DNA of 64,000 bases. It comes from Lyophyllum atratum. Its lineage: Eukaryota; Basidiomycota; Agaricomycetes; Agaricales; Lyophyllaceae. This document shows positions 24,582 through 35,772 of the stretch, piece by piece. The notes beneath the pieces were generated by a model. It saw only the letters and a list, made by a program, of their open reading frames with translations. It ran no database searches and was not told the origin of the DNA. The stretch covers positions 186,001 through 250,000 of the forward strand of contig JACGCN010000010.1 in NCBI GenBank assembly GCA_014905825.1, read 5' to 3'. The translations under genes were made by a program, and so were the position numbers. Positions within the stretch are counted from its first letter, which is position 1. Each line of letters opens with the position of its first letter.

Positions 24582-27197
24582 TCAAGACATGACGGGAGTG
24601 AGGCGGATGAAATGAGGCCACGCTTTCGACCAGCATCCCGCCACAACATTCTCAAATCCGCGAAGGTAGTCCAGGTCCTCCTCTGAGTGATCCACATATA
24701 GTGGCCCCCGGGCACCCCACCTATCCGCCAGCCAATTTACAAGACCTTTTGTCAGTTCCCGCTGGGACTGATCGACCCCTTTTTCCTGCCCCACGTCGAC
24801 CTTGAAATCCTGTACAAAATCCGTCTTCGCATGCCTGCAGGTGATGTAATCTCCCGTTTGCCACTTCTTAAGATAAGTTTCATAACTCGCGCTCTGCTCC
24901 AAGGTCACGATAACCAAGACCCAGATGAACGATTCGAGATCGTGACGATAGCGGCGTTCGACCTTTCCGTCATAGTATTCGCGCGTCAGCAGCTCGCGTG
25001 CCATGAAGGGTACAGTTCCGGTCCGCTCTCCGCCGATGGTATGGTGGCCTTCAAAAACAGCAAGGTCGAAGTCATTGAGGACACCCATCTTCGTCTGAGG
25101 GTCGACCATCAAGTTGCCAAGGCTGATGTCGCCGTGTCTGATGTCGTGGAGCCATAGCACACGGTGGCCTAGAGAAAGAGGGTCATGATGAGGTGCTTAA
25201 AATGGGTACAATATGAGCCGAACGTACATTGATACCATTCAACCCATAGGCGCATGAAAGTGGCTGGCGCTCTCCATTCATCATTCGGGACAAGGTTTTC
25301 TAGAAGCAGAACACGCAACAAACGTGGACTACTCGGACTTGCGAAGATGTCAAGTTCACGTCGAATATCCGCGGTGGAGCACCCTAAGTCGTTAGACGCG
25401 ATTAGATTCGGGAGATGGCCTCTGGTAATATTGCTATTTATGATGAGGGCCTTCTGGATAATTTCGGCTTCGTTCTGACATCTAGCTTCAGGCCAAGAAA
25501 ATTTGACCGCAAGTCTGAACTTTGAAAGGGCTTTCCCCTCATGATAGGACTCTTTCGTTGGCTTCATAATTCCAAGCCCAGTGCCCATCAGTACGCGCGT
25601 ACCACGTCCAACCAGGCTATAATGGCTTGAGAGTGGACCCCTATGGTTGGCGTATACAATCTTATCTTCGACTTCGAGCTCCACCCCTAGGATTGGTTCG
25701 GCCTCCTTATAGCCGGGGGGTGTGTAGAGCTGCTCGATGATCCCCCAATCGCCCTTGTTGAATCGTTGGAATGCAACAAGGAGGACGACGAAATATGGTA
25801 AGTCCTGAATGAAATCGATGCCAGTCGTCTGAATGGCCCCTTGTCGGTCAAACCACCATATCCAGGCCATCTCATCTGATGACAAGATTAGCAAGCGACA
25901 GTAAGAAGATTAAAGGTAGACGTACCAGCAACTACGATGGTGATGGCATGAGTTGCGTAAATGCCGCGGCACAGCATCTCCGCTGCGTACATCGCACATT
26001 GAAGCACAGGAGATTTTCCAAGGTCATCGTCATCATGATCTGTATCTGAAGTACTCGAGGATGCTTGAGAAAGTTTCAGACGCTTCGTGGGCTCATGAGC
26101 ATCGTCCTGAGAGGCAAGCCTCTTTTCCATCCTTGGCTCTCTGGATGTTTGGGCAGCTGCTTCCAGAGCCAGTGCAATCGAAAGTCAATAAGAAGGTTCA
26201 CATTCAGAACGAAAAAAACCCACCAGTGCTCGCCTTCAGCTTGTCAAACCATCTGTCCCGCCTTTCTGCAGACTTCTCCGCTGCGGTCCGTTTCCGGTCT
26301 GGAGCGCTGGCAGGGCTAGGTTTTGCCCTTTTCTGATTAAGAGCCTCGTTCTTTGGGGATAGATGGTTTATGTCCTGGATGGCGGGTATGACAGACTGAA
26401 GAGCTGTCGTATACTGCGGCGGTGGCTGGGCCAGATTGTTCTCGGTCAGGTTGAACTCTAGTATGGAGAAGAAGTGATCCCATTGGAATGCAGACTTCGG
26501 TCCAAGACAACTTGAAGATATCTGCGCGGCCACATCCCATTCGTCGTATTCATCGACGTCCGGGAAACAGGTCATAGCATGCTCCAAAGGCACGATGCCG
26601 ATGTCAGGTTTACGCCTCAGATTGCTATGCGTCGATGAAATTTCCGTAGGGTCATTGCAGTGAAACATGATTTCATTTCTATCGGGACCTCTGAGGCCCA
26701 ATGACGCCAATGTGCCAGAACCCGCAGTCTTGGTCTGCAGCTTATCTACTTTTTCAAGGATAAGATTGAACAAGAAAACAAATTTTGGGTACCGGGTTTG
26801 TTTTTCATCGGCGAAACCGCAGCTGATGGGAGAATTTAACTAACTTTACTGCGTGTTCAGCTCACAAAACTCACTATTGCGTTATGAGCTGGCGGACTTC
26901 TGGATCGTTGCAGATGGGTAGAACGGTCTCGAGACATTTCACCAGAAGTTCCCCGGGGTCAACTTCGTAGTTCGATTTCTCGAGGCAGCGTTTCAAGAAC
27001 AACCCGAGCATAGATTTCATGTCACACTGATCGTGGTCAACAATGTCCTTCCGGATTCGAGGTGATACCGTGTCAACTCTAAACCGAATTTTCAGGGTGG
27101 GAGAAACATCCAACGCATTTATGTAATGTACTTACGATTCTTGGCTATCCCATACAGCATGCGAGGAGCTACCTACGTGAGCCGGCGTTGAGGTCAT
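24582..27197 (-). CDS. FunK1-family fungal protein kinase, copy A
   Basis: A member of the fungal-specific FunK1 kinases, expanded in multicellular basidiomycetes, with unknown substrates. The ATG at 27197 gives MTSTPAHVGSSSHAVWDSQE. Introns at about 27135, 26870, 26210, 25910 and 25170 join exons with RIRKDIVDHDQ, KTAGSGTLASLGLRGPD, the FunK1 segment DEMAWIWWFDRQGAIQTTG, DLPYFVVLLVAFQRF, and then the kinase core: catalytic loop HGDISLGNLMV, metal-binding NDFDLAV (DFD in place of DFG), GTVPFMARELL and DLESFIWVLVIV. The ancestral longer first exon seen in copy B is interrupted here by a TAA about 30 codons after its ATG at 27323, so a downstream start is assumed. Copy A is closest to copy C at 50.7-53.4 kb. 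Stop at 24582. Confidence 0.8.
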
Positions 27198-27956
27198 ATC
27201 ACCTAGCGGCCGAAGTCCAGTTGCTTAGGTCGCGGGAGGAGCAGTTCCAACAGGGATTCGCGAGGGCTGTAGGCCAAGACGTTTAGGTACGATAAAATTT
27301 CGAACGGTGGTTGCGGAAACCATCCTGTCGACACCCACTTACTTTATAGCCTTCCGAGGTCGGACTGTGACTGCACAAATTTCTAAAAATACGCACATTA
27401 GTGACCAGATCGCACTCACGAACGCTCTAGCACATACTACGGATAAATGATAACGGGTTGGGAAGGACACAGGCACAACAGAAGAGAGCTGAGGCGTGTT
27501 CGTACTTACAACGAGGCAAGGAGATCGTGGTAAAATTGGAAGATGCAGCCTCCGTGTCGGCGTCACACCCTCTACTGATATACTCACATGACCGTGTTTT
27601 GACAGAGTCACCCATGATCAAGGCGGTCCTTCCACGTACAAGAACTGCTGGCGCTCCGGAGGCATGAGGTCTGGAGAGAGCGTCTACTTTATGACATTGT
27701 TGGAGATTCATTGCGGAAGCCACAGAATAAATGATACCGTTATTGAGAATCTCGTCTGCAGTGAGCCCTCGTAAACCTCGTCCATCCCTTGGTCCTTGCT
27801 CATTCCATTCTTGATAGAAATACATACATCGCGCATTGTACGCGTCAGTTGAACATTAGGGTGTGGTCCCTACCACATTTGTTTACGAAAGAAAACACCC
27901 GAGGGCCGTAATTGTGTGTTGCTTGGGGAATCTGAGGAAACGTGTCACCAATGAAG
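27198..27956. promoter_or_regulatory. FunK1-A upstream region, homologous to other FunK1 promoters
   Basis: Contains the disabled upstream exon-1 sequence (about 27200-27323) and about 500 bp whose sequence recurs upstream of copy C (50230-50600). It includes the shared 20-mer CTCACATGACCGTGTTTTGA at 27583-27602. The far end (about 27840-27956) is the 3' flank of copy B. Confidence 0.55.
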
Positions 27957-30733
27957 TCAAGGCATAAAAGTGGTGAGGCGTTTGAATGTAGGCCAGTCGG
28001 GGGACCAGAATTCCGCCACGACGTCCTCAAATCTGCGAAGGTGGTCCAGGTCCTCCTCTGAGTGATCCGAAGATGGTATATATGGTGGCCCCGAGGCATT
28101 CCACCCATCCACCAGCCACTCTACAAGAGCTTTTGTCAGTTCTCGCTGGGACTGATCGACCCCTTCCTCCTGCCGCACGTCGTGTTTAAAATCCTGTGCA
28201 AAATCCATCTTCGCCGCCCTGCAGGTGTTGTAATCTCCCGTTTGCCACTTCTCAAGAGAATCTTCATAACTCGCGCTCTGCTCCAAGGTCACGATAACCA
28301 AGACCCAGATGAACGATTCGAGATCGTGACGATAGCGGCGTTCGACCTTTCCGTCATAGTATTCGCGCGTCAGCAGCTCGCGTGCCATGAAGGGTACAGT
28401 TCCGGTGCCCTCTCCGCCGAAGATACGGACACCTGCAAGAACAGCAAGATCGAAGTCATTGAGGACACCCATCTCCGTCCGCGGGTTGACCATCAAGTTG
28501 CCAAGGCTGATGTCGCCGTGTTCGATGCCGTTGGCCCATAGCACATGGTGGCCTAGACAACGAGGGTCATGATGAGATACGTGAAAATGGGTACAATATG
28601 CGCCGAACGTACATTGATACCATTCGACCCATAGGCGCATGAAAGTAGCCGGCGCTCTCCATTTATCATTTGGGACGAGGCCTTCCAAAAGCAGAACACG
28701 CAACAATCGTGATCCGCTATGGGGGCTATCTGGACTGGGCGAGATGCCAAGTTCAAGTCGAATATCCGCGGTGAGGCAACCTATGTCGTTGGACGCGATT
28801 AGGTTCGGAAGATGGCCTCTGGTGTTATCACTATCTATGCTGAGGGCCTTCTGGATAATTTCGGCTTCGTTTTGACGTGTAGCTTCCGGCCAGCAAAGTT
28901 TGACTGCAAGATTGATCTCCGATAGGGGTTTCCCCTTATGATCGGACTCCTTCTCTTCGTTAAATACTCCGGCGCCAAGGGCCGGCAGTACGCGCGTACC
29001 GCGTCCAACCAGGCTATAACGGCTCGAGAATGGTTCCAAATGGTCGGCGACTATGATCTTATCTCCAACTTCCATCTCCGTTGTAATTGACCTGTTCCCA
29101 TCGTAGCCAGAGGGTTTGTAGAGCTTCTCGATGATACCCCAATCTGCCTTGTTGAATCGTTGGAATGCAACGAGGAGGGCGACGAAATATGGTAAGTCCT
29201 GAATGAAATCGATGCCAGTCGTCTGAATGGCTCCTTGTCGGTCAAACCACCATATCCAGGCCATCTCATCTGATGACAAGATTAACAAGCGACCATAAGT
29301 AGGTTAAAGGTAGACGTACCAGTAACCAAGATGGTGATGGCATGAGTTGCGTAAATACCGCGGCACAGCATCTCCGTTCCGTACATTGCATTCTGGAGCA
29401 CCGGAGGCTTCTGCTTGAGGTTTTGGTCATCACGATCTACCTTTGAAGTACTCGAGGGAGCTGGAGAGGGTTTCGAAACCTGTGCAGTGGACCCCCGGGC
29501 ATCACCAGAGCCAAGCCTTTTTTCCATTCTGATATCTCTAGGTGATTTCGTCGCTGAAACCGGAGTCACTGCAATCGAAAGTCTATAAGCAGGTTCCCAT
29601 TCAAAACACGGGAACTTACAAGCGCTGGCCTCCACCTTGGCTTTAAATTTGACCCAAGGATCTGGAGAGTCCTCCGCTGCGGTCGGTTTCGGCTTTGGAG
29701 CGCTGGCAGTTCTGGTTTTCTTTTTCTGATTAAGAGCCTCGTTCTTTGGGGATAGATGGTTTACGTTCTGGATGGCGGGTATGTCAGACCGAAGAGCCTC
29801 CGTATACTGCGAAGGCGGCTGGGCCACAGTATTCTCGGTGAGCTTGAACTCCAGCACGGAAAAAAAGTGATCCCATTGAAACGGAGACTCTGGTTTACTC
29901 CCAGATCCTTTCGAGACCGCATACCAGTCGTAGTCTAAACAGTCGTCCGATAAACGGGTTCTACCATGTTCCAAAGGAACGATGCCGATGTCAGGTTTGC
30001 GCTTGTTCTCCAAATTGTTATGTGTGGCCGGAATTTCGGTAGGGTCACTGCAGTGGAACATGATTTCATCTTCATCGGGACTTCTGAGGCCCAATGCCTT
30101 TAACGTGCCAGATCCTGCAGTCTTGGTCTGTAGCCGGCCAAGTTTTTCGAGGATAAGGTTGAACAAGAGCACGAATCTTGGGTATCGAGTTTGTTCCTTT
30201 TCAGCATGTTTAGTGCTGACGGAGGAATTTAAGTAATTTTACTGCATATTCAGCTTGCAGGACTCACTATTCTGTTACGTAGTAGCGGACTTGTGAATCA
30301 TTGCAGATGGGTAGAACAGTCTTGAGACATTTTGCCAGAATTTCTGAACGAGACTGATCCCTCTGTTTATCGAGGCAGCGCTTTAGAAAAGCTCCGAGCA
30401 TATCTTGCATGCGACATTGATGGTGGTCAACGATGTCCTTCCGGACCCAAGGTAATACCGTGTCAACCCTAGAAAAAATGTAAGAGTATGAGCACCACCG
30501 AAGGGATCTTGGGTAACGTACAGAAGATTCTGAAAGCCATCCGACGCAGCATGCGAGGAGCTGCCTCCGCGAGCGGGCGTCGAGATAACAGCATGTGGCA
30601 GCCGGGGTCCAGGTGGTGGAGTCTGTGGTCGGGCAGGAGGAGAAGCAGTCTTAGGAGGCATTGGAGAGAGCAGTAGGCTAAGACGTTTAGGTCCGATAAA
30701 AACTTGTACGGTGCTTGCGGTACATGAACCCAT
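27957..30733 (-). CDS. FunK1-family fungal protein kinase, copy B
   Basis: The longest and best preserved of three FunK1 kinases in the window. ATG at 30733 opens a proline-rich first exon (MGSCTASTVQVFIGPKRL, then PPPGPRLPHAVISTPARGG). Introns at about 30530-30472, 30270-30215, 29625-29568, 29320-29280 and 28615-28556 join a continuous frame. It includes KTAGSGTLKALGLRSPDEDE, DEMAWIWWFDRQGAIQTTG, DLPYFVALLVAFQRF, FMRLWVEWYQC, catalytic loop HGDISLGNLMV, NDFDLAV, GTGTVPFMARELL and KVERRYRHDLESFIWVL. It ends TFMP at 27957. No frame break. The cellular substrate is unknown. FunK1 proteins are described as a mushroom-expanded kinase family related to aminoglycoside-phosphotransferase-like kinases. 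Tandem with copy A. Confidence 0.85.
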
Positions 30734-33559
30734 CTTGTCGACTCTTCTTTATAGCTTTCGCGATGTGACTGCGCAACTTCCTAAAGTATACCAGTTAGTG
30801 ACCAGATCACACTAATGAGCGCTCTAGGACAGACTATGGATAAATGATAATGGGGTTGAAAAGGATGCAAGGCACAGAAAGCGAACACACGAGCGAGGTG
30901 AGGCGTGCAAGCCTTGAGCTTGAAGCTTGAGGCAACACGATCGTGGTGAGATCGCTTGTTTAGTGTCACAGTGTCACACCTGTTGTGTTGCTCACATGAC
31001 CGTGTTTTGACTTGGTTTCGACGTCAGTCAGAGTCATCCCAGCCACGGCCAGGATCAGGGCGGTCCTTCCACGTCAAGTACACTTTACAAGAACTCATGT
31101 CTGCTCGAGCCATTCCTACGATACCGTGAATCGTTTTGCAAATGCAAAATTTTGGCCGATCCTAGCCGTCTGGAGGCACAAGCTGTACACGAGCATCTTC
31201 TCCATGACACTGTTTAGGATTAATTGGTGGACCCACAGGAAAAGCCAGCATCGTGTTTCGAATTCCCGGGCCCCCTTGATTAGTCTCATCTAGATTTGCT
31301 CGAGTCATGTTACAGTCGTGTCCTTACTTTCACAGCCTCAAACCTATCAGACCCTACACAAATCACACGTACCACCAGCACATCAATGGACACACTGTCG
31401 CTAGAGGGTCCCGGGCTTCTCAGGGAAAGAATCACTCCATTCTATCTTGTTTCTTCTTCTGATTTTTATTTTTTATCCCCCAGTTTTTCAGGGCAGTGCT
31501 CCTCGTGGCCTTCGGGACGTCACCACGCGCTCCACTTAGTGCCCAAAGACCGTTCATTTAGACTAAAATCTAGAATACGAGCCGAGATCTTCAACGTATA
31601 CAATCCAAGGATTATTGATGCTTCACCGAGCCAGACAGCGGTCAAAAGCTGACTTTTTCTAGATGAAATTGTGGCCAAGTACCTTCATGCCGCCACATCG
31701 CGAAACATTGACAGCCACCTCTTCTCCAGCTTCGCCACCGTGTACGTGAGAAGCTGCGCAATTGTGCTTAGAAGGAAGGTAAATTTTCTAACAGAACCCA
31801 TATCAAGCGCCATTGTTTGTGTCAAGCGTGGACGTCGAGGCGATGCTGCTGTCTGTCTCGATGGACCCTGATCGCTCTTATTCTTCTGGTTTTGCGGATT
31901 TTCGGCAGTTGACCACCGCCTGTCATTTAGTGTACTTCGGCGGATAGGTCATCTGGTTCAAGGCCTTCCACCAAGCGGGGGCGAAATTTATTCCCCATCA
32001 AGGTCATGACTCAACGTAACTTGCCGCTCCTCGAACTAGCTCCTATGGGAACGTTCTGGTATCATATTCTATCTCTTATTTCGTCTGGCGCATGTTCGAC
32101 GCAGAAAATCGTCGGAGTAACAATAAGAACCTTGAACGATGATCGTTCCACGAGAAAGCTTAGAAAGAAAGATGTGTCACAACACAGCGCCACCTCTCTG
32201 CACATGGTCGGGATAAAGGGCTGTTATAGTCGTGTCCAAGATTGTGGGGACTATTAATGATTGCAAACTAAACCGTTGGCCAAGTCAGTTCGCCGATAAG
32301 GTTCGCGAGAGGAAGGGGAGCTCAGGCAGGAGGTACTAAGGTGTATCGTACGATGGCCTTCTTGAACAACTACGAGGTCGAAGTCATTGGGAATTTCCTT
32401 TATGTCAAGTTTTCTCTATAAGTATACCTACCTATTCGACTCATCATGACCTGAAAGTCATGCATAATTTTGAGCTTACATGCACAGATTTTTGACCCAT
32501 CCCGGCCGTCCTATGACACGAGCTTCACATGGGCGTTCGTTTCATGACAGCGAAACCGTTTCTTCTGGTCTCTCCTTTTTCATCCGCTACTTTTTGAGCA
32601 GTGCTCCTCGTCGGTCTCTCGATGTCGCCACGCGCTTCGCCCAGTATCCCAAGCAGAGTTTCTACAAACTAAGACCTAGGACAAGAGTTGGAGAGTGAGT
32701 CCTCGGGGCAGACAATCCGACAGTCACTGTTCATTCACATAGCCAGCGTTGTTCCTAGATGATGGTAGCCGAGTACTTTCACGATGCCACATTGGTGAAC
32801 ATGCACCTCTTCTCTAGCTTCGCCACGCTAGACATGGAAAGTTGCGAGATCGTAGCGTAGCTAGATGGATAATGATTTTTCCAAGGGGACCGACATGAGC
32901 GGCAGTTGTTTCTGTTAAGCGTGGGCTGTTCCATTCCTATGGCTGCTTGAAACATCGTGATCATTCTTGTTCTTGTGGATCTACGAACTTCAGCCACTTG
33001 ATCACCACCTGGCGGAGCATGGATTCCGTTCCGAAGGTAGCTGCCAGTCGGGCAAAGAAGTGCCCCTTATTCCCCATGGAGGTCGTTGGTTGGCGAAGCT
33101 TTTTGTTCCTCGAATCTAGCTAGCTCCTGTGCAAACACTCTGGTATCGCATTTTATCTCTTCTTTTTTTCAATCAGTTTGACGGATTAGAATATCATCCG
33201 GCAAATAAGTTGATCTTGTTCAGTATCGTCCGACTGAGACGAAGCCATACTCCCGGGTTAGCGCAATATGTACATCCTTGCACATAGCGGGGATAAAGGC
33301 CCACTGGGCTCAGCTTTTGGGCATGGTAATGCGATTTGCAGATTCAGTTAAACAGGAGTTGAGGCAGAAGGTAACGTGCGCAAGAGTGTTTTGTCTAAAT
33401 GTGGCGGTATCTTCTTGGTTAACGTATGACCTGTCCTAAGCGAAGAGTCAGAGGAGAAGGGGTAAAGACAGTGGCTTACCGTAACATACACCATTTTTAA
33501 AGGTGCATCTTATTAACGAGGGGCTGAAGGCCTCTCATACACGTAACACGGTCATGAGG
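30734..33559. repeat. Degenerate accessory region with an imperfect tandem duplication
   Basis: No intact gene. The first part (to about 31080) is the FunK1-B upstream region with the shared 20-mer at 30991-31010. From about 31300 to 33180 an approximately 1.1-kb segment occurs twice, diverged. For example, CCTCTTCTCCAGCTTCGCCA near 31720 resembles CCTCTTCTCTAGCTTCGCCA near 32810, and a block near 32030-32095 (ending ATATTCTATCTCTTATTTCG) resembles 33105-33175. Open frames are short and not conserved between the copies. Confidence 0.5.
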
Positions 33560-34280
33560 CTCAGACATGGGCGAAATTGTACATGCAAAGAAGTGGGGCT
33601 CCTGCCATTACCGAGAAGGATATCACAGCAACCATGGGCGACAATCTTTCGAGCCATGGCAATCCAGTATTAACTATAGAGAAGAGTCGTGAGAGGACGT
33701 AGGTCAGAAAGGTTTGAGAAAACATACTCGAGAATTGGTGAGACTCTGAGGAACCGTCCGGCACAGCATATGAGGAACTGCCGTGGTAATTGGGCGTTGG
33801 CATCTTGTCAGACGCTCCGGACCTGGTGATGGGGTCTCTATCCGGGTGCGCAGCAGGGGCAGGTTCAGTAGGCATGGCAGAGGATGGCAGAGTACAATGG
33901 AGATTCGAAACGTCGGATTTCCACGAATACCTAAGCGGATAAAAGCATTTATCAGTAACCGGACACACTTTCAAAGGTTCTAGCGCAGACTCCGGATAGA
34001 TGATAACGGAGGACACTGGGAACAAAAGATAGCAGGCAAAGAGATGCACTGGGAGACGTGAGGCGCGTATGAGGCAGGAAATTTTATCATGGTATGAACC
34101 CCAAGGTCAAATATGTCATTGTTACTAACCCGGCAGTGGTAAGGCATGTACGAGCGTCGAGACCAGGAGGTCAGAACTTGGAGGGGTCAGAAGATGCGGC
34201 TCAGCGTCACACCTCGGTCACAACTCCTCATGATACTCACATGACCGTGTTCACTGTTTTGACTCGGAGTACACGACCAG
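33560..34280 (-). pseudogene. FunK1 relic D: promoter and first exon only
   Basis: On the minus strand the order matches the 5' part of copies A-C. There is CTCACATGACCGTGT (34236-34250, with a small insertion after it), then a TAT..CATTTATCCG-like stretch (TTATCATCTATCCGG at about 34000), then a first exon with a proline/alanine-rich start (MPTEPAPAAHPDRDP) and GSSSYAVPDGSSE, comparable to GSSSHAASDG in copy B. No kinase exons follow. It is read as a truncated fourth copy. Confidence 0.55.
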
Positions 34281-34367
34281 GACCTTGAAGTTGCGTTGAC
34301 CACTGACTCGGAACGCGATATCGAGACCACAGTCCAGCAGCCTACAAAAGGCGTGAGCATCCACTCG

Positions 34368-35528
34368 ATGAGCTCCATGAAGCGTAAATTAAGCGATCCG
34401 CCGGAAACCGACCGTTTCCTGAAGCTGCCTAAACCGGACATTTCGACTTCGGCTTCTTTAACTGCCTTTAAACATGATCCTGCCCTGCTCTTGTCATACG
34501 ATCGTCCTCATACTTCACCAGTGCATTGGAATACCTTCCGAAAAATCGTAATATTGTGAGCTTTCCCGTTTCGTTATGCTATCATATGCATAGTGACGAC
34601 ACTCCGTGTATGTCAGTGGTGACTCCTACAGTTTCGACACGGAGACGAACTGGGTTCGTCAGTGGCGACATCTCGACGAGACTTGACATTTTAATTGTGT
34701 TTAGGTTGGTCATCTCTGTAAACGCATGCCATCGGGTTCATGTCCGGCCGTACATAACTTCGCAAAAGGCGGCGATACAGTCGAAGATGATCTCACGTCG
34801 CAGTTGGAGCTTTTCTTGAGGAAGTCTCCAAAAGCCCGTTCAATCGAAGAGAGAAATCAAGCTTTATTTGGTATGTAATGTATGTGCATATCCGCCATCA
34901 AAATTCAAGGGATCGATTCACATAGTATTCTGGATGGGAATCAACGATTGCGGGTATGAAACGCCTTTATCTCAGTTACGAACCCGACTTCATGACCTCT
35001 GTCTTTCTCTTTTTTTCTCTAGTCGCACTGATGCTGACGAGCTGGAGACAATTGTCGAGCGGATCTTCGATACAATGCATGACCTCTATGTCAAGTGGAA
35101 AGCTCGATCTTTTCTTCTCATGAACGTTCCGCCGATGCAGAGGTCACCAGGAGGTAGTAGCATCTTCTTTCGTCATTTATTATATTCAGACTCACTTTTT
35201 TGCAGGGAAAGACATGTGTATCGATGCCGAACGCTACGATACATGGAACTTCGAACTCCTCCGGCAGGCAGAGGATTTCGCCAAAACTGCATCGAAGGCA
35301 TCAGTGTTTGTTGTTTCCTCGCACAGTATCATTTCGGAAATCCTCGACCATCCCGCAAGATATGGTCTATCAGACTGCATAGATCAGGAAGAAGACGCAG
35401 ATGAAGCGGTGTCAGATGACAGTGACGATGCTGCCGAAGGGGCCATATGGGAGGACGATATTCATCTCTCGGAAGCTGCTCATCAAGTATTTGCAGATAG
35501 GTTATGGGGGATTTTTGGAGAACCTTAG
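34368..35528 (+). CDS. GDSL/SGNH esterase (CE16-like), intracellular type
   Basis: An SGNH hydrolase, predicted to cleave acetyl or acyl esters. ATG at 34368 (MSSMKRKLSDPPE); no signal peptide. Introns at about 34556-34617, 34655-34704, 34872-34910, 34955-35025 and 35154-35205 join the catalytic blocks. Block I GDSYSF holds the nucleophile Ser, followed by ETNWV; then NFAKGGDT (Gly block), then FWMGINDCG (block III Asn), and finally DDIHLSEAAH with the Asp and His of the dyad. An acidic segment (QEEDADEAVSDDSDDA) precedes the last block. All catalytic residues are present, so the gene is probably active. An upstream non-ATG extension is open but unsupported. It converges on the MFS transporter gene. 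Confidence 0.8.
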
Positions 35529-35772
35529 TTGCGCGGAATCGTTGGTAGATCATGGGAACCCATTGCTTGCTTCCTTGTGGAGGATCTTCCTCAAGTACGT
35601 AATAATGTTTCGTCTTCATCATGAATTCTTCTTCTCAACGGGGCAGGCGCTGTAAGCGACTTCATAACACGAAACCTAGAACCAAGCGTATTTTATTTTC
35701 CCTGCACTTCATGCCCCGCAAAATTATATACGATGTTACAACCATAGGTACAGAGTAGTACAAAATCATTCA

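Noticed and set aside
34296..34367. Longer N-terminus for the intracellular GDSL esterase
   Set aside because: The upstream frame begins with TTG, not ATG. The first in-frame ATG is at 34368.
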